Shown: positions 25,913 through 34,871 of the stretch, in pieces | Layout: each line of letters starts with the position of its first letter | Numbering within the stretch: the first letter of the stretch is position 1 | Position numbers and translations under genes: made by a program | From: an uncultured Muribaculaceae bacterium | GTDB taxonomy: Bacteria; Bacteroidota; Bacteroidia; Bacteroidales; Muribaculaceae | DNA length: 34,917 bases | Assembly (NCBI GenBank): GCA_910584735.1 | Contig: CAJUBM010000010.1 | Span: 1-34,917, forward strand | Direction: 5' to 3' | The notes under the pieces: model-generated | The model's input: only the letters and a program-made list of their open reading frames with translations | Told to the model about the DNA's origin: nothing | The model's database searches: none

Positions 25913-25920
25913 CAAAGTTA
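25913..25920 (-). promoter_or_regulatory. -7 element upstream of tamB
   Basis: Minus-strand TAACTTTG about 124 nt before the tamB ATG, in a 286-bp noncoding interval (25790-26075) with no other feature I can support except a -7 motif at its right end. The leader would be over 110 nt. Confidence 0.45.
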
Positions 25921-26063
25921 GCCATTTCCGCCATAAAAGCCATAACCGCATCACCATCGCCACGCAAATGTTTAAAAATTGTTAGGAAAATAAGATTCAC
26001 ATGTAGAAATAAATGGCAATGAAAAGAATTTGAACTCTTCATTTACAAGTAAAATATTTGTTG

Positions 26064-26071
26064 TATATTTG
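26064..26071 (+). promoter_or_regulatory. -7-like element before the broken XRE gene
   Basis: TATATTTG fits TAnnTTTG and lies 4 nt before the ATG at 26076, so any transcript would be leaderless. No -33 box at the expected spacing. Confidence 0.3.
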
Positions 26072-26075
26072 CGTT

Positions 26076-26253
26076 ATGAAAGAAAAGTTAGATTTACACC
26101 CTCGCTTATCTATATATATACCGACAGAAGAAAGGGAAATCGCAAGAATTTCCTTTGTGGTTTCCAATCAAATATACGATTTGATGCAGAAACGCGGACT
26201 GTAAAAGAAACAGTTTGCCGATACCTTGTGTCGCCATCCGAGTGATATTTTCA
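26076..26253 (+). pseudogene. Broken XRE-type HTH (antitoxin-like) gene
   Basis: From the ATG at 26076 the frame reads MKEKLDLHPRLSIYIPTEER and continues ISFVVSNQIYDLMQKRGL, then meets TAA. The same frame resumes at once as KKQFADTLCRHPSDIFN before another stop. Joined across the first stop, QKRGL-x-KKQFADTLCRHPSDI is a typical XRE helix-turn-helix pattern (compare MTQKELAEALGKSPSEIS). The DNA after DIF, where such proteins normally continue with WLSG and a further 20-40 residues, is missing. So a nonsense codon and a 3' truncation appear. It lies 21 bp upstream of the zeta-like kinase. Confidence 0.65.
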
Positions 26254-26274
26254 ACTAAATCACAATCAAGACCA

Positions 26275-26844
26275 ATGAGTCCCAAACTATATATAATAGC
26301 AGGCTGTAATGGAGCCGGAAAAACTACAGCGTCAATGAGCATCCTCCCTGATGTACTTGACTGTAGGGAGTTTGTTAATGCCGATGAAATAGCCAAAGGC
26401 CTATCCCCCTTTAATCCTGAAGAAGTGGCATTGGTAGCCGGTAAACTTATGCTACAACGTATTAACTACCTCTTACAAAGAAGGAGTACTTTTGCTATAG
26501 AGACCACCTTGGCAACCCGTAGCTATCAAGGGCTTGTTGAAAGAGCTAAAGAAAAAGGATATGAGGTAATTTTGTTGTTCTTTTGGTTGCCTACTCCAGA
26601 TATGGCAGTAAAGCGAGTGGCTATGCGGGTGGCAGAAGGAGGCCACAATATACCGGTTGATATTATAATTCGGCGATATCATGCCGGAATCAGAAATTTA
26701 TTTGATATATTTGTGCCGATTGTCAACTATTGGTCGTTATATGATAATAGCGAGAGTATCACACCGATAGTTGAAAGAAACATTGTAATAGATTTGTCAA
26801 AACTGAATATCATCAAGGAACAATGTCTGAAAAAGAACAAGTAA
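26275..26844 (+). CDS. Zeta-toxin-like P-loop kinase
   Basis: A 189-residue protein with MSPKLYIIAGCNGAGKTTAS (P-loop GCNGAGKTT), FVNADEIAKGLSPF, FAIETTLATRSY, and RRYHAGIRNLFDIF. This pattern matches the zeta toxin family, whose studied members phosphorylate UDP-N-acetylglucosamine and block wall synthesis; Bacteroidota relatives are uncharacterised. The start at 26275 puts the P-loop near the N-terminus as usual. It overlaps the next small gene by 22 bp. No epsilon-type antitoxin is present. The neighbour genes (broken HTH, integrase remnant) mark a decayed mobile insert. Confidence 0.85.
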   Translation: MSPKLYIIAGCNGAGKTTASMSILPDVLDCREFVNADEIAKGLSPFNPEEVALVAGKLMLQRINYLLQRRSTFAIETTLATRSYQGLVERAKEKGYEVILLFFWLPTPDMAVKRVAMRVAEGGHNIPVDIIIRRYHAGIRNLFDIFVPIVNYWSLYDNSESITPIVERNIVIDLSKLNIIKEQCLKKNK

Positions 26845-27011
26845 CGTTATTTGAAAAAATACTGACCTCTACGAGGAAAGCTCAGCGTAATCTGTTTGAA
26901 CGTAAGGCCAAACTTGGAGAAGATGTAGTGGTCGCTGATGAAAACGGGCAACCTTTGGTCATTCCTGCTTCCGAAGCTCTAAAACGTCTTTTAGCCACCG
27001 AAAAAGAATGA
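26823..27011 (+). CDS. Small protein overlapping the zeta-like kinase, possible partner
   Basis: 62 residues, MSEKEQVTLFEKILTSTRKA at the start and DENGQPLVIPASEALKRLLA near the end; charged and probably helical, with no recognised domain. Its ATG lies 22 bp inside the kinase gene in another frame, so the two are likely translationally coupled. By position it could be an antitoxin or chaperone of the kinase, but I recognise no antitoxin family. Confidence 0.6.
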   Translation: MSEKEQVTLFEKILTSTRKAQRNLFERKAKLGEDVVVADENGQPLVIPASEALKRLLATEKE

Positions 27012-27039
27012 AAACCAAAGGTCTTTTCTGCATGAGGGA

Positions 27040-27258
27040 ATGTTGACTATTCAGCACATCGTATTCCACAGATTACACCATCCCTTTGCTACGCTATGTA
27101 TCAAGAGTGGATGTGAACATAAAATGGTCAGCGTTCTCCTCAATCATTCCAATGTTGCTACAACGCTCAATCTTTACGTCCATCCGAATCTCGACCAAAA
27201 GAAACGCTGCATAGATAAATTAAACAAGTTCCTCCGGCTTAAGCCCGACTGTCCATAG
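27040..27258 (+). pseudogene. C-terminal remnant of a tyrosine integrase
   Basis: Reads FHRLHHPFATLCIKSG, then LLNHSNVATTLNLYVHPNLD and CIDKLNKFL, matching the last 70 residues of phage-type integrases (FHxLRHTFATxCIE, then LGHSNVxTTLxxYVH). The HxxR Arg is replaced by His, while the Tyr of LYVHP is kept. No N-terminal or core-binding part precedes it. It is a truncated, inactive copy that marks the right side of the zeta-like insert. Confidence 0.8.
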
Positions 27259-27409
27259 TTGAAGCGAGAAAAGAGGCCAACGAAGGCAGTTAAAAATCTC
27301 TAACGCCTCATAAATATCTTAAACCCATTCGTTGCCGCTTTCCAATAACTGCTTAAAAAGGACATCCTTAGCAACTAAGGTATTACAAACTATCCTGATT
27401 ATCAAGGTA

Positions 27410-27441
27410 TTTGTATCAATGAGAAATTATTGCTAAATTTG
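27410..27441 (+). promoter_or_regulatory. Promoter of the DUF5683 gene
   Basis: TTTG (27410-27413), a 20-nt spacer and TAAATTTG (27434-27441) match the Bacteroidota consensus. The predicted start near 27448 leaves a leader of about 40 nt before the ATG at 27489. It could drive the whole plus-strand envelope run. Confidence 0.8.
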
Positions 27442-27488
27442 CGGCATATAAAGCAGCCCGCCAATAGACGCGGCCAAAGTGCTGACAA

Positions 27489-28403
27489 ATGATTTTCAAA
27501 GTCATAGCATACCTTAACAACAGGAAATCCAACAATATACCATTTTGCGGACGCCTCTGCGCCATCAAGGCCGCAGTGGTATTTTTTGCATCTATCCTGC
27601 TTTTAGGTGTGGATGCCACAGCCCAGCGCGCGACAACAAAGCCGGTAGCCCGGGGGCAGCATACGGCGCCTCCGACAGCCGCCACTCTGCCCGACTCCAT
27701 TCCTCTTGGACAGCCCCTTCCCGAGGGTTCACGAGCCGAGGTGGTAGAGGACGAAATCATTTCGGCAGGGGATTCGCTGCGAATCATACCTACCGACACC
27801 GTGCCGGTACTCACCGCCGGGGAAGCCCTCGGAGCGCTTGAAGCCGACTCCATAGCCCCGTTCCCCGAAACGGTTACCAAAAACGATGAATGGGAACCGC
27901 GAGACATAGAATTCTCTCCCGATCCCACCAAGGCCGTATGGTACTCCGCCCTCTTCCCCGGTTTAGGACAGATTTATAACCGCCGGTATTGGAAGCTGCC
28001 GATAATAGTAGGAGGGTATCTCGGACTGGCATATGCCACAAACTGGAACAACACCATGCTCTCCGACTATACACGCGCATATAGTGACCTGCTTGACAAC
28101 GACCCGTCCACCAATAGCTACATGGACATGTTCGCCCCCAACGTAAAGGAGGAGGATCTTGACAAGACATGGCTGCAGAACGTGCTTCGCTCCCGGAAAA
28201 ATTACTTCCGGCGCAACCGCGACCTCTGCATCATAGGCATGGTCGGTGTCTACCTGCTGGCAATGGTTGATGCCTACGTAGACGCCTCCCTGAGCCATTT
28301 CGACATATCCCCGGATCTGTCGATGGACGTAGTGCCGTCCCTATTGCAGGACGGCCGCAACAAACTCCCTTCCGTGGGGATGACCTGGGCCTTGAACTTT
28401 TAG
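27489..28403 (+). CDS. DUF5683 domain membrane protein
   Basis: A 304-residue protein with an N-terminal hydrophobic segment ending in LLLGVDATAQ, probably a signal peptide, then about 90 residues of Pro/Ala/Asp-rich spacer, and the DUF5683 domain: AVWYSALFPGLGQIYNRRYW, LPIIVGGYLGLAYATNWNN, and a later helix CIIGMVGVYLLAMVDAYVDA. The GLGQIYNRRYWK part is typical. Function unknown; likely envelope-associated. It is followed 38 bp later by the LysM transglycosylase gene, and the two are commonly neighbours in the phylum, as I recall. Confidence 0.88.
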   Translation: MIFKVIAYLNNRKSNNIPFCGRLCAIKAAVVFFASILLLGVDATAQRATTKPVARGQHTAPPTAATLPDSIPLGQPLPEGSRAEVVEDEIISAGDSLRIIPTDTVPVLTAGEALGALEADSIAPFPETVTKNDEWEPRDIEFSPDPTKAVWYSALFPGLGQIYNRRYWKLPIIVGGYLGLAYATNWNNTMLSDYTRAYSDLLDNDPSTNSYMDMFAPNVKEEDLDKTWLQNVLRSRKNYFRRNRDLCIIGMVGVYLLAMVDAYVDASLSHFDISPDLSMDVVPSLLQDGRNKLPSVGMTWALNF

Positions 28404-28441
28404 CCCGCCTCTCCGCCATCACCCGATTCACAAACCACGAT

Positions 28442-30229
28442 ATGAGCTACATCAAAAAAATACTTGCAGGAGCCGCCTGCATAGCTGCCGCGATTTTCTC
28501 CGCCGGTGCAAAGCCATCCGTGCTACAGATTGCAAAATACAACAACGATTCCACCATCGTATTCCCTGAAAGCGTGGAAACCGATACCCACCGCATGATG
28601 CAAAACTGGTATCTCCGAACCTACACCGCCCTTGACCAGGGAGTGGAATCGCGCCCCGATGTAGAAGTATCGGAAGAGGAACTCATATCACGCCTCGGAG
28701 CCATCCCCACCACCATAGAGATGCCCTACAATTCAGTGGTACGCCAGTACATCGACCTCTACACGCAGCGCCGCCGCTCGTTGGTGGAGACAATGCTCGG
28801 GATGAGCCTCTACTATATGCCTATTTTCGAGGAAGCACTCGAACGGCAGGGGTTGCCACACGAACTTAAGTATCTGCCGATAATCGAATCGGCGCTCGAT
28901 CCGAACGCCGTGTCACGCGCCGGTGCAACCGGCCTTTGGCAACTTATGCTCCCCACGGCCCGAGGTCTGGGAATGGAGGTGAACACCCTCGTTGACGAAC
29001 GCCGCGACCCTATACGCTCAACGGATGCCGCCACACGCTACCTGCGTCAGCTATACGACATCTATCATGACTGGTCGCTGGCTATAGCGGCATACAACTG
29101 CGGCCCCGGCAATGTCAACAAAGCCCTGCGCCGCGCCGGAGCCTCGGAAGACAATGCCGAGAGAAAGGACTTTTGGGCGATATACCCCTATCTGCCCCGT
29201 GAGACACGCGGCTATCTGCCGGGATTCATCGCCGCCACATACGTAATGACCTATTACAACAAGCACAACATCTCCCCCGCGTTGGCAAAACGTCCTATAA
29301 TCACCGACTCCGTACACGTGAACAAACGCGTACACTTCCAGCAGATTTCCGACATACTCCAGGTTCCCATAGAGGAACTAAAGATACTTAATCCACAGTA
29401 TCGCCAGGATGTCATACCCGGCGATATACGTGAATATTCGCTCGTACTCCCTGCCAACCAGGTCTATTCCTATATAATTAGCGAGGACGCCATTATAAAC
29501 CACAATGCAGACCAATATGCCCGCCGGGAAGTGGTAGAACCGGCCTCGGAGGAACAAGAAGCAGCCATAAGTGATGCCTCCGGCCAGAACGGCGAATGGG
29601 TCACCACCGAGCAAGTCCGTTATCACAAAGTAAAGAAAGGGGAGACCATGGCCTCCATCGCCCGCCGTTACGGTGTTTCGTTATGGAGCCTGAAGCATGC
29701 CAACGGCAACATATCCAAACCACGGCGCGGACAAAAGCTGAAAGTAATCACCACCAAACGTGTATTCAAGCCCTCGGAGCAGCCTCAGCCACAGGAGGAT
29801 GACAATCTGTTGGTTAAAAATCCCGAAGCAGCACAGACTACGTCCCCCGGAGCAGACACTGCGCCTGCCGCTGACACCGTTGCCCCACAACAGACCGCCG
29901 ATGCACAATCCCAGACCGCCCAAGCCACCACGGAGGCATCCACCTCCCAGGCCGGGGACCAGGTAGCCGGCTCATTCCAGGCATCACGCAAGAAACAGGA
30001 AGCACAGGCATCACATTCACAGGAATCCACAAAAAAAGCCACCGCATCCAAAAACGGGAAAAAGGCCGCGAAATCAAAGAAAAAGCAGCCCAAGACAGTC
30101 ACTGTCAAACCGGGTGACTCCCTCTCCCGTATAGCCAAGCGTAACGGCACTACCGTAAAGGAACTCGAACGTCTGAACGGGAAGAAAGGGAAAAACCTCC
30201 AGCCAGGCGACAAAATCAGGGTAAAATGA
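28442..30229 (+). CDS. LysM-containing lytic transglycosylase (MltD-like)
   Basis: A 595-residue exported enzyme that cleaves peptidoglycan between MurNAc and GlcNAc with formation of 1,6-anhydroMurNAc. A signal peptide (about residues 1-23, ending FSAGA) precedes the SLT domain, with the catalytic Glu149 in LPIIESALDP, then SRAGATGLWQLMLPTA and AIAAYNCGPGNVNKAL. A LysM motif at about 400-440 (YHKVKKGETMASIARRYGVS) and a C-terminal LysM (VKPGDSLSRIAKRNGTT) are joined by a Gln/Ala/Thr/Lys-rich linker of more than 100 residues. Its stop overlaps serB (ATGA). Confidence 0.93.
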   Translation: MSYIKKILAGAACIAAAIFSAGAKPSVLQIAKYNNDSTIVFPESVETDTHRMMQNWYLRTYTALDQGVESRPDVEVSEEELISRLGAIPTTIEMPYNSVVRQYIDLYTQRRRSLVETMLGMSLYYMPIFEEALERQGLPHELKYLPIIESALDPNAVSRAGATGLWQLMLPTARGLGMEVNTLVDERRDPIRSTDAATRYLRQLYDIYHDWSLAIAAYNCGPGNVNKALRRAGASEDNAERKDFWAIYPYLPRETRGYLPGFIAATYVMTYYNKHNISPALAKRPIITDSVHVNKRVHFQQISDILQVPIEELKILNPQYRQDVIPGDIREYSLVLPANQVYSYIISEDAIINHNADQYARREVVEPASEEQEAAISDASGQNGEWVTTEQVRYHKVKKGETMASIARRYGVSLWSLKHANGNISKPRRGQKLKVITTKRVFKPSEQPQPQEDDNLLVKNPEAAQTTSPGADTAPAADTVAPQQTADAQSQTAQATTEASTSQAGDQVAGSFQASRKKQEAQASHSQESTKKATASKNGKKAAKSKKKQPKTVTVKPGDSLSRIAKRNGTTVKELERLNGKKGKNLQPGDKIRVK

Positions 30230-31476
30230 GCAACCAGATACCACAGCCGAATCTCGAACTGATTCTTATAAATATATCGGGCCAGGACCGTCCCGGCGTA
30301 ACCGCCGCGCTGACGGCCATTCTCGCCAAATATGATGCGACTGTGCTTGACATCGGGCAAGCCGACATCCACCATACCCTCTCGTTAGGCATACTCTTCC
30401 GCACTACCTCGGAGGTATCGGGAGAGATAATGAAGGATCTTCTTTTCAAAGCCTACGACCTCCAGGTAAAAATACGTTTCACACCCATCTCTATAAGCGA
30501 GTACAACTCATGGGTGAAACGACAGGGAAAGAACCGATGGATTATAACCCTGCTCGGACGCCAGCTTACGGCACGTCACATAGCGCTCGTATCCGAGATT
30601 GTTGCCGAACAAGGACTGAATATCGATGCCATACAGCGACTTACAGGACGTCCGCCGCTGACAGACGACAGCACATCTACGGAACACCAGGCGAAGGCAT
30701 GCATAGAATTTTCCGTGCGCGGCACCCCTGCCGACCGCGAGGAGATGCAGAGCCGCTTCATACGCATCGCCGCAGACGAGGATTTCGACATATCCCTGCA
30801 AGAGGATAATATGTACCGCCGATGCCGCCGTCTGATATGTTTCGACATGGATTCCACACTCATACAGACCGAGTGCATCGACCAGCTTGCACAATGCGCA
30901 GGCGTGGGCGACAAGGTGTGTGAAATCACCGAACGAGCCATGCGCGGGGAGATTGACTTCACCGAGAGTTTCCGTGAACGAGTGGGGCTGCTCAAAGGAC
31001 TTGATGTCAGCGTTATGGAAGGTATAGCCGAACATCTCCCAATCACCGAGGGAGTAGGAAGGATGATGGAGGTGCTGAAACGCGCCGGATATAAGACGGC
31101 AATCCTTTCGGGCGGGTTCACCTTCTTCGGGGATTACCTTAAGCGCAAGTTCGGGTTCGACTACATGTATGCCAACGAACTCGAAGTAAAAGACGGCAAA
31201 CTCACAGGGCGCTATGTGGGGGAAGTGGTTGACGGACGCCGCAAAGCCGAGCTTCTAAAACTCATCGCACAGGTTGAGAATGTCGACATAGCACAGACAA
31301 TCGCAGTAGGCGATGGCGCTAACGACCTCCCGATGCTGTCGGCTGCCGGACTTGGTATAGCCTTCCACGCCAAGCCCAAAGTAAAGGAGTCTGCACGTCA
31401 GTCAATATCCACCATAGGTATTGACGGCGTACTGTACTTCCTCGGATTCAAGGACTCTTATATTTCTGAAACTTAA
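30226..31476 (+). CDS. serB: Phosphoserine phosphatase with ACT domain
   Basis: Last step of serine synthesis: O-phosphoserine to serine. The 416-residue protein has an N-terminal ACT-type regulatory region (INISGQDRPGVTAALTAIL and a second repeat), then the HAD domain with the nucleophile Asp207 and Asp209 in CFDMDSTLIQTE, ILSGGFTFFG, and VGDGANDLPML. The ACT region could bind serine. It starts four bases inside the transglycosylase stop (ATGA) and its TAA overlaps the mtaB ATG (TAATG), so the three are likely coupled. Confidence 0.95.
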   Translation: MSNQIPQPNLELILINISGQDRPGVTAALTAILAKYDATVLDIGQADIHHTLSLGILFRTTSEVSGEIMKDLLFKAYDLQVKIRFTPISISEYNSWVKRQGKNRWIITLLGRQLTARHIALVSEIVAEQGLNIDAIQRLTGRPPLTDDSTSTEHQAKACIEFSVRGTPADREEMQSRFIRIAADEDFDISLQEDNMYRRCRRLICFDMDSTLIQTECIDQLAQCAGVGDKVCEITERAMRGEIDFTESFRERVGLLKGLDVSVMEGIAEHLPITEGVGRMMEVLKRAGYKTAILSGGFTFFGDYLKRKFGFDYMYANELEVKDGKLTGRYVGEVVDGRRKAELLKLIAQVENVDIAQTIAVGDGANDLPMLSAAGLGIAFHAKPKVKESARQSISTIGIDGVLYFLGFKDSYISET

Positions 31477-32822
31477 TGATTTCAAATGCCACATTCGGCA
31501 CACTGAAAGCCCTCTATCATACATTCGGCTGCAAACTGAATTTCTCGGAGACCTCCTCTGTGGCCAACGAACTGGCAGAGAGGGGAATCTATCGGGTCGC
31601 CCCGGGTGAGACTCCCGATATAATAGTGGTAAACACATGCTCTGTAACCGCCCTGGCCGACAAGAAATGCCGGCAGACAATCCGTTCCTTCCACCGCCGC
31701 TACCCTGATGCCGCCATAATCGTAACAGGATGTTATGCACAACTTAACCCGGATGAAGCGATAAACCTGCCGGGAGTGGCAGTAGTAGCCGGAAGTGACA
31801 AGAAGGCTCAACTCGCCACGCTGCTCGACAAATTCATCAGGGAACATACGCCCGTAAACGAAGTTATACCTTCAAAGGAGATGACCATATTCTCCCCATC
31901 ATGTTCGCGCGGAGAACGCACGAGGTATTTTCTGAAGGTACAAGACGGCTGCGACAATTGGTGTACCTACTGCACAATCCCCGCAGCCCGTGGCCGCAGC
32001 CGTTCGGCCACAGTAGCCCAACTTATAAAGCAGGTAGAGGAAGCTGCTTCCGAAGGTGGACGCGAGATTGTTCTTACGGGTGTAAACATCGGCGACTTCG
32101 GGAAACGAAGCGAAAGCCCTGAACGGCAGACGTTTCTTGACCTTATACGCGCCCTTGACGCCGTGGAGGGCATCGACCGCTACCGTATCTCGTCAATAGA
32201 GCCCGACCTGCTCACCGATGAGATAATCGACTTCTGCGCCTCATCACGCGCGTTTATGCCCCATTTCCACATACCCCTGCAATGCGGATCGGACACGGTG
32301 CTTAAACTCATGCACCGCCATTACGATACGGCCCTGTTCCGCAGCCGTATAGAGCGTATCGCAGCCGCGATACCCGATGCGTTTATAGGCGTGGACCTCA
32401 TAGTGGGAGCGCGTGGGGAAACAGATGAGGAATTCCAACGTTCGTTTGAATTTGTGAAGTCACTCCCCATAACGCGGCTTCATGTATTCCCCTATTCCGA
32501 ACGCCCCGGCACAAAGGCTCTCGAGATAAGCCACGTTGTAAGCCAGGAGGAGAAACACCGCCGGGCCGATATTATGCTGCATCTTTCGCAGCAGAAAGTG
32601 GAGACGTTCGCGAAATCATTCATCGGAACCGTACGACAGGTGCTTTTCGAAACCGCTGACAGCCACGGCTTCATGAGCGGGCACACCGACAACTATCTAA
32701 AAGTCAAAGCAAAGGCGCCACATGACGCCGAGAATACAATCATCCCGGTACGCCTGCTCGATGTTGAGTGCCGCCCCGGCGAAGACCCATGTATCTACGG
32801 AGAAACAGTCACTACACGATAA
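31476..32822 (+). CDS. mtaB: tRNA t6A37 methylthiotransferase MtaB
   Basis: Radical SAM enzyme that converts t6A37 of tRNA to ms2t6A. The 448-residue protein has the UPF0004 domain with Cys19 (FGCKLNFSET), Cys55 (NTCSV) and Cys86 (TGCYAQ) for the auxiliary cluster, then the radical-SAM CxxxCxxC at Cys159, Cys163 and Cys166 (DGCDNWCTYC), and a C-terminal TRAM-like region. FGCKLN rather than the MiaB LGCQMN pattern points to MtaB. The substrate is made by the TsaE pathway encoded elsewhere in the window. Confidence 0.93.
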   Translation: MISNATFGTLKALYHTFGCKLNFSETSSVANELAERGIYRVAPGETPDIIVVNTCSVTALADKKCRQTIRSFHRRYPDAAIIVTGCYAQLNPDEAINLPGVAVVAGSDKKAQLATLLDKFIREHTPVNEVIPSKEMTIFSPSCSRGERTRYFLKVQDGCDNWCTYCTIPAARGRSRSATVAQLIKQVEEAASEGGREIVLTGVNIGDFGKRSESPERQTFLDLIRALDAVEGIDRYRISSIEPDLLTDEIIDFCASSRAFMPHFHIPLQCGSDTVLKLMHRHYDTALFRSRIERIAAAIPDAFIGVDLIVGARGETDEEFQRSFEFVKSLPITRLHVFPYSERPGTKALEISHVVSQEEKHRRADIMLHLSQQKVETFAKSFIGTVRQVLFETADSHGFMSGHTDNYLKVKAKAPHDAENTIIPVRLLDVECRPGEDPCIYGETVTTR

Positions 32823-32837
32823 CATAACAATAAAATA

Positions 32838-33797
32838 ATGACAACCACACGCCGCAATTGGAAATACCTTCCTTTGGACGCCCTGCTGCACATGCTCGCA
32901 TGGATACCGTTGCGTGTGCTATACGTGCTGTCTGATATCGCGTTCGTCATTCTCTACCATCTCATACGCTACCGCAAGAAAATAATATTCCGCAACCTCC
33001 GCTCATCCTTTCCCGACAAAACAGAAAGAGAAATCAACGGCATAGCCCGTAGATTCTATCACAATTTCGCCGACCAGGTGGTGGAAACCATAAAATTGCT
33101 CCATATCAGTGACAAGGAGATGCGCCGGCGCATGACGTTCGAGCCATCCGATATAGTCCGTATTGACAGATGGCTTAACGAGAAGCGCCCCGTTGTGGCG
33201 TTCTTCTCCCACTGTTTCAACTGGGAATGGGCTCCCTCGATAACACTCTGGAGCAAGCTGCAACCGGGCGTTGACGCACAGTTCTGCCAGATTTACCGTC
33301 CGTTGCGCAACGACTGGGCCGATGCTCTTATGCTGAAACTACGCTCGCGCTTCGGGGCCGTGTCACTTCCTAAAAAAGTAGCCTTCCTTGACCTTATGCG
33401 CTATCAGAAACGTGGAATACCGACTGTCACAGGTTTCATGAGCGACCAACACCCGTCCTCGGGAGACCCGGGGCATATAGTAGATTTCCTAAACCACCCC
33501 ACGGCCATGATTACAGGCACGGAGACCGTGGCTCGCCGGCTGGACGCCGCAGTGGTTTACTGGGATATGCACCGCATAGGCCGGGGCCGCTACCACATAA
33601 AGATGGCCACAATCACCGATTCCCCGGCAACTCTGCCATCCGGGGAAATCACGGAAAGATATGCCACCCTGCTACAAGCCACTATAATGCGCGACCCCGC
33701 ATCGTGGCTATGGTCGCACAACCGCTGGAAACATGCTGTAGCCTTTCCCGAAGAAAAAGACAACCTGAAAGCAAACAACAATGGAAACCAATCATAG
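32838..33797 (+). CDS. LpxL/HtrB-like lipid A acyltransferase family protein
   Basis: A 319-residue inner-membrane-associated acyltransferase, likely adding a late acyl chain to lipid A. The N-terminus has a hydrophobic segment (LLHMLAWIPLRVLYVLSDIA), RKKIIFRNLRSSFPDK, then the HX4E catalytic motif in FFSHCFNWEWAP, and GFMSDQHPSSGDPGH downstream, as in the family. The gene starts 15 bp after mtaB and overlaps the next glycosyltransferase gene by 17 bp, suggesting a common transcript. The exact acyl donor and position are not known. Confidence 0.9.
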   Translation: MTTTRRNWKYLPLDALLHMLAWIPLRVLYVLSDIAFVILYHLIRYRKKIIFRNLRSSFPDKTEREINGIARRFYHNFADQVVETIKLLHISDKEMRRRMTFEPSDIVRIDRWLNEKRPVVAFFSHCFNWEWAPSITLWSKLQPGVDAQFCQIYRPLRNDWADALMLKLRSRFGAVSLPKKVAFLDLMRYQKRGIPTVTGFMSDQHPSSGDPGHIVDFLNHPTAMITGTETVARRLDAAVVYWDMHRIGRGRYHIKMATITDSPATLPSGEITERYATLLQATIMRDPASWLWSHNRWKHAVAFPEEKDNLKANNNGNQS

Positions 33798-34815
33798 TAC
33801 ACTGCCACCATGCGCCGTGATAATACTTAACTGGAACGGCGAAAAACTGCTCCGCGAATTTCTTCCGAGCGTACTAAAGGGGACGAATCCGTCCTATGGC
33901 CGTGTGATTGTAGCCGATAACGGTTCTACCGACAACTCCCTGTCCGTGCTTCGTGAGGAATTCCCCCAGGCAGAAATACTCCGGTTTCCTGAAAACTATG
34001 GCTTCGCCGAAGGCTACAACAAGGCCCTGGCCTGGGCGCTCGAAAAGGGATACAGATACACCGTGCTGCTAAATTCCGATGTCAGCACCCCTCAGGGATG
34101 GTTGGAACCGTTGGTTGACTACATGGAATCGCATCCCGGCTGCGGGGCATGCCAGCCCAAAATACTTAGCTATAAAGAGCCGGAGAAGTTTGAGTATGCC
34201 GGCGCTTCCGGCGGCTTCATTGACCGTAACGGCTATCCGTTCTGCCGGGGGCGCATATTCGACAAGGTAGAGACCGATACGGGGCAGTACGACAATGAAA
34301 GAGAAATTTTCTGGGCCACTGGGGCCGCTCTGATGGTGCCTACGGCGCTCTACATCGAAGCCGGAGGACTGGATGCGGGATTCTTCGCCCATATGGAGGA
34401 AATCGATCTCTGCTGGCGAATACACCTGCTCGGCAAGAGTATCGCCGTAGTCCCATCCTCACACGTGTTCCATCTCGGCGGGGGAAGCCTCCCGGCCTCC
34501 AATCCACGCAAAACCTACCTCAACTTCCGTAACAACCTGCTGCTGCTCCACAAGAACCTCCCGGAAAAAGACTTGCTCCCTACCCTTCTGCGCCGTCGGC
34601 TACTTGACACCGTGGCATGGGCCAAATTCATACTTACCTTCGATTTCCCCAACGCCAACGCCATACTGCGCGCCCACCGCGATTTCCGCAAGATGCGCCG
34701 CAGCTACACCACCCATCCCAGCCGCAATATCCTCCGCGAACCCCTCCAACGCCGCAACATCCTCTTAGACCACTACCTGCGCCGCATCACCCGATTCTCC
34801 GACCTCAAAATGTGA
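33781..34815 (+). CDS. Family 2 glycosyltransferase, rhamnosyltransferase-like
   Basis: A 344-residue GT-A enzyme. VIILNWNGEKLLREFLPSVL opens the nucleotide-binding fold, VADNGSTDNSL and ENYGFAEGYNKAL follow, LNSDV is the DXD-like site, and FWATGAALMVP with FFAHMEEIDLCWRIHLLG matches the rhamnosyltransferase/WcaA group. It could act on LPS or another surface glycan, in keeping with the upstream lipid A acyltransferase. The start at 33781 overlaps the previous gene by 17 bp. Donor sugar is not certain. Confidence 0.9.
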   Translation: METNHSTLPPCAVIILNWNGEKLLREFLPSVLKGTNPSYGRVIVADNGSTDNSLSVLREEFPQAEILRFPENYGFAEGYNKALAWALEKGYRYTVLLNSDVSTPQGWLEPLVDYMESHPGCGACQPKILSYKEPEKFEYAGASGGFIDRNGYPFCRGRIFDKVETDTGQYDNEREIFWATGAALMVPTALYIEAGGLDAGFFAHMEEIDLCWRIHLLGKSIAVVPSSHVFHLGGGSLPASNPRKTYLNFRNNLLLLHKNLPEKDLLPTLLRRRLLDTVAWAKFILTFDFPNANAILRAHRDFRKMRRSYTTHPSRNILREPLQRRNILLDHYLRRITRFSDLKM

Positions 34816-34847
34816 AACTTACAGGTAATAACCGACCTACATGGGGG

Positions 34848-34871
34848 GTGTCAAAATCCATTTTTTGACAC
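34848..34871. terminator. Hairpin after the GT2 gene
   Basis: GTGTCAAAA (34848-34856) pairs with TTTTGACAC (34863-34871) over a 6-nt loop, about 30 nt after the glycosyltransferase stop. Its TCAAAATCC..TTTGA core is shared with the hairpin at 8032-8079. Likely transcript end. Confidence 0.6.

Noticed and set aside
27040..27258. Functional small protein
   Set aside because: It matches only the end of an integrase, with the catalytic HxxR changed, so it is called a remnant.
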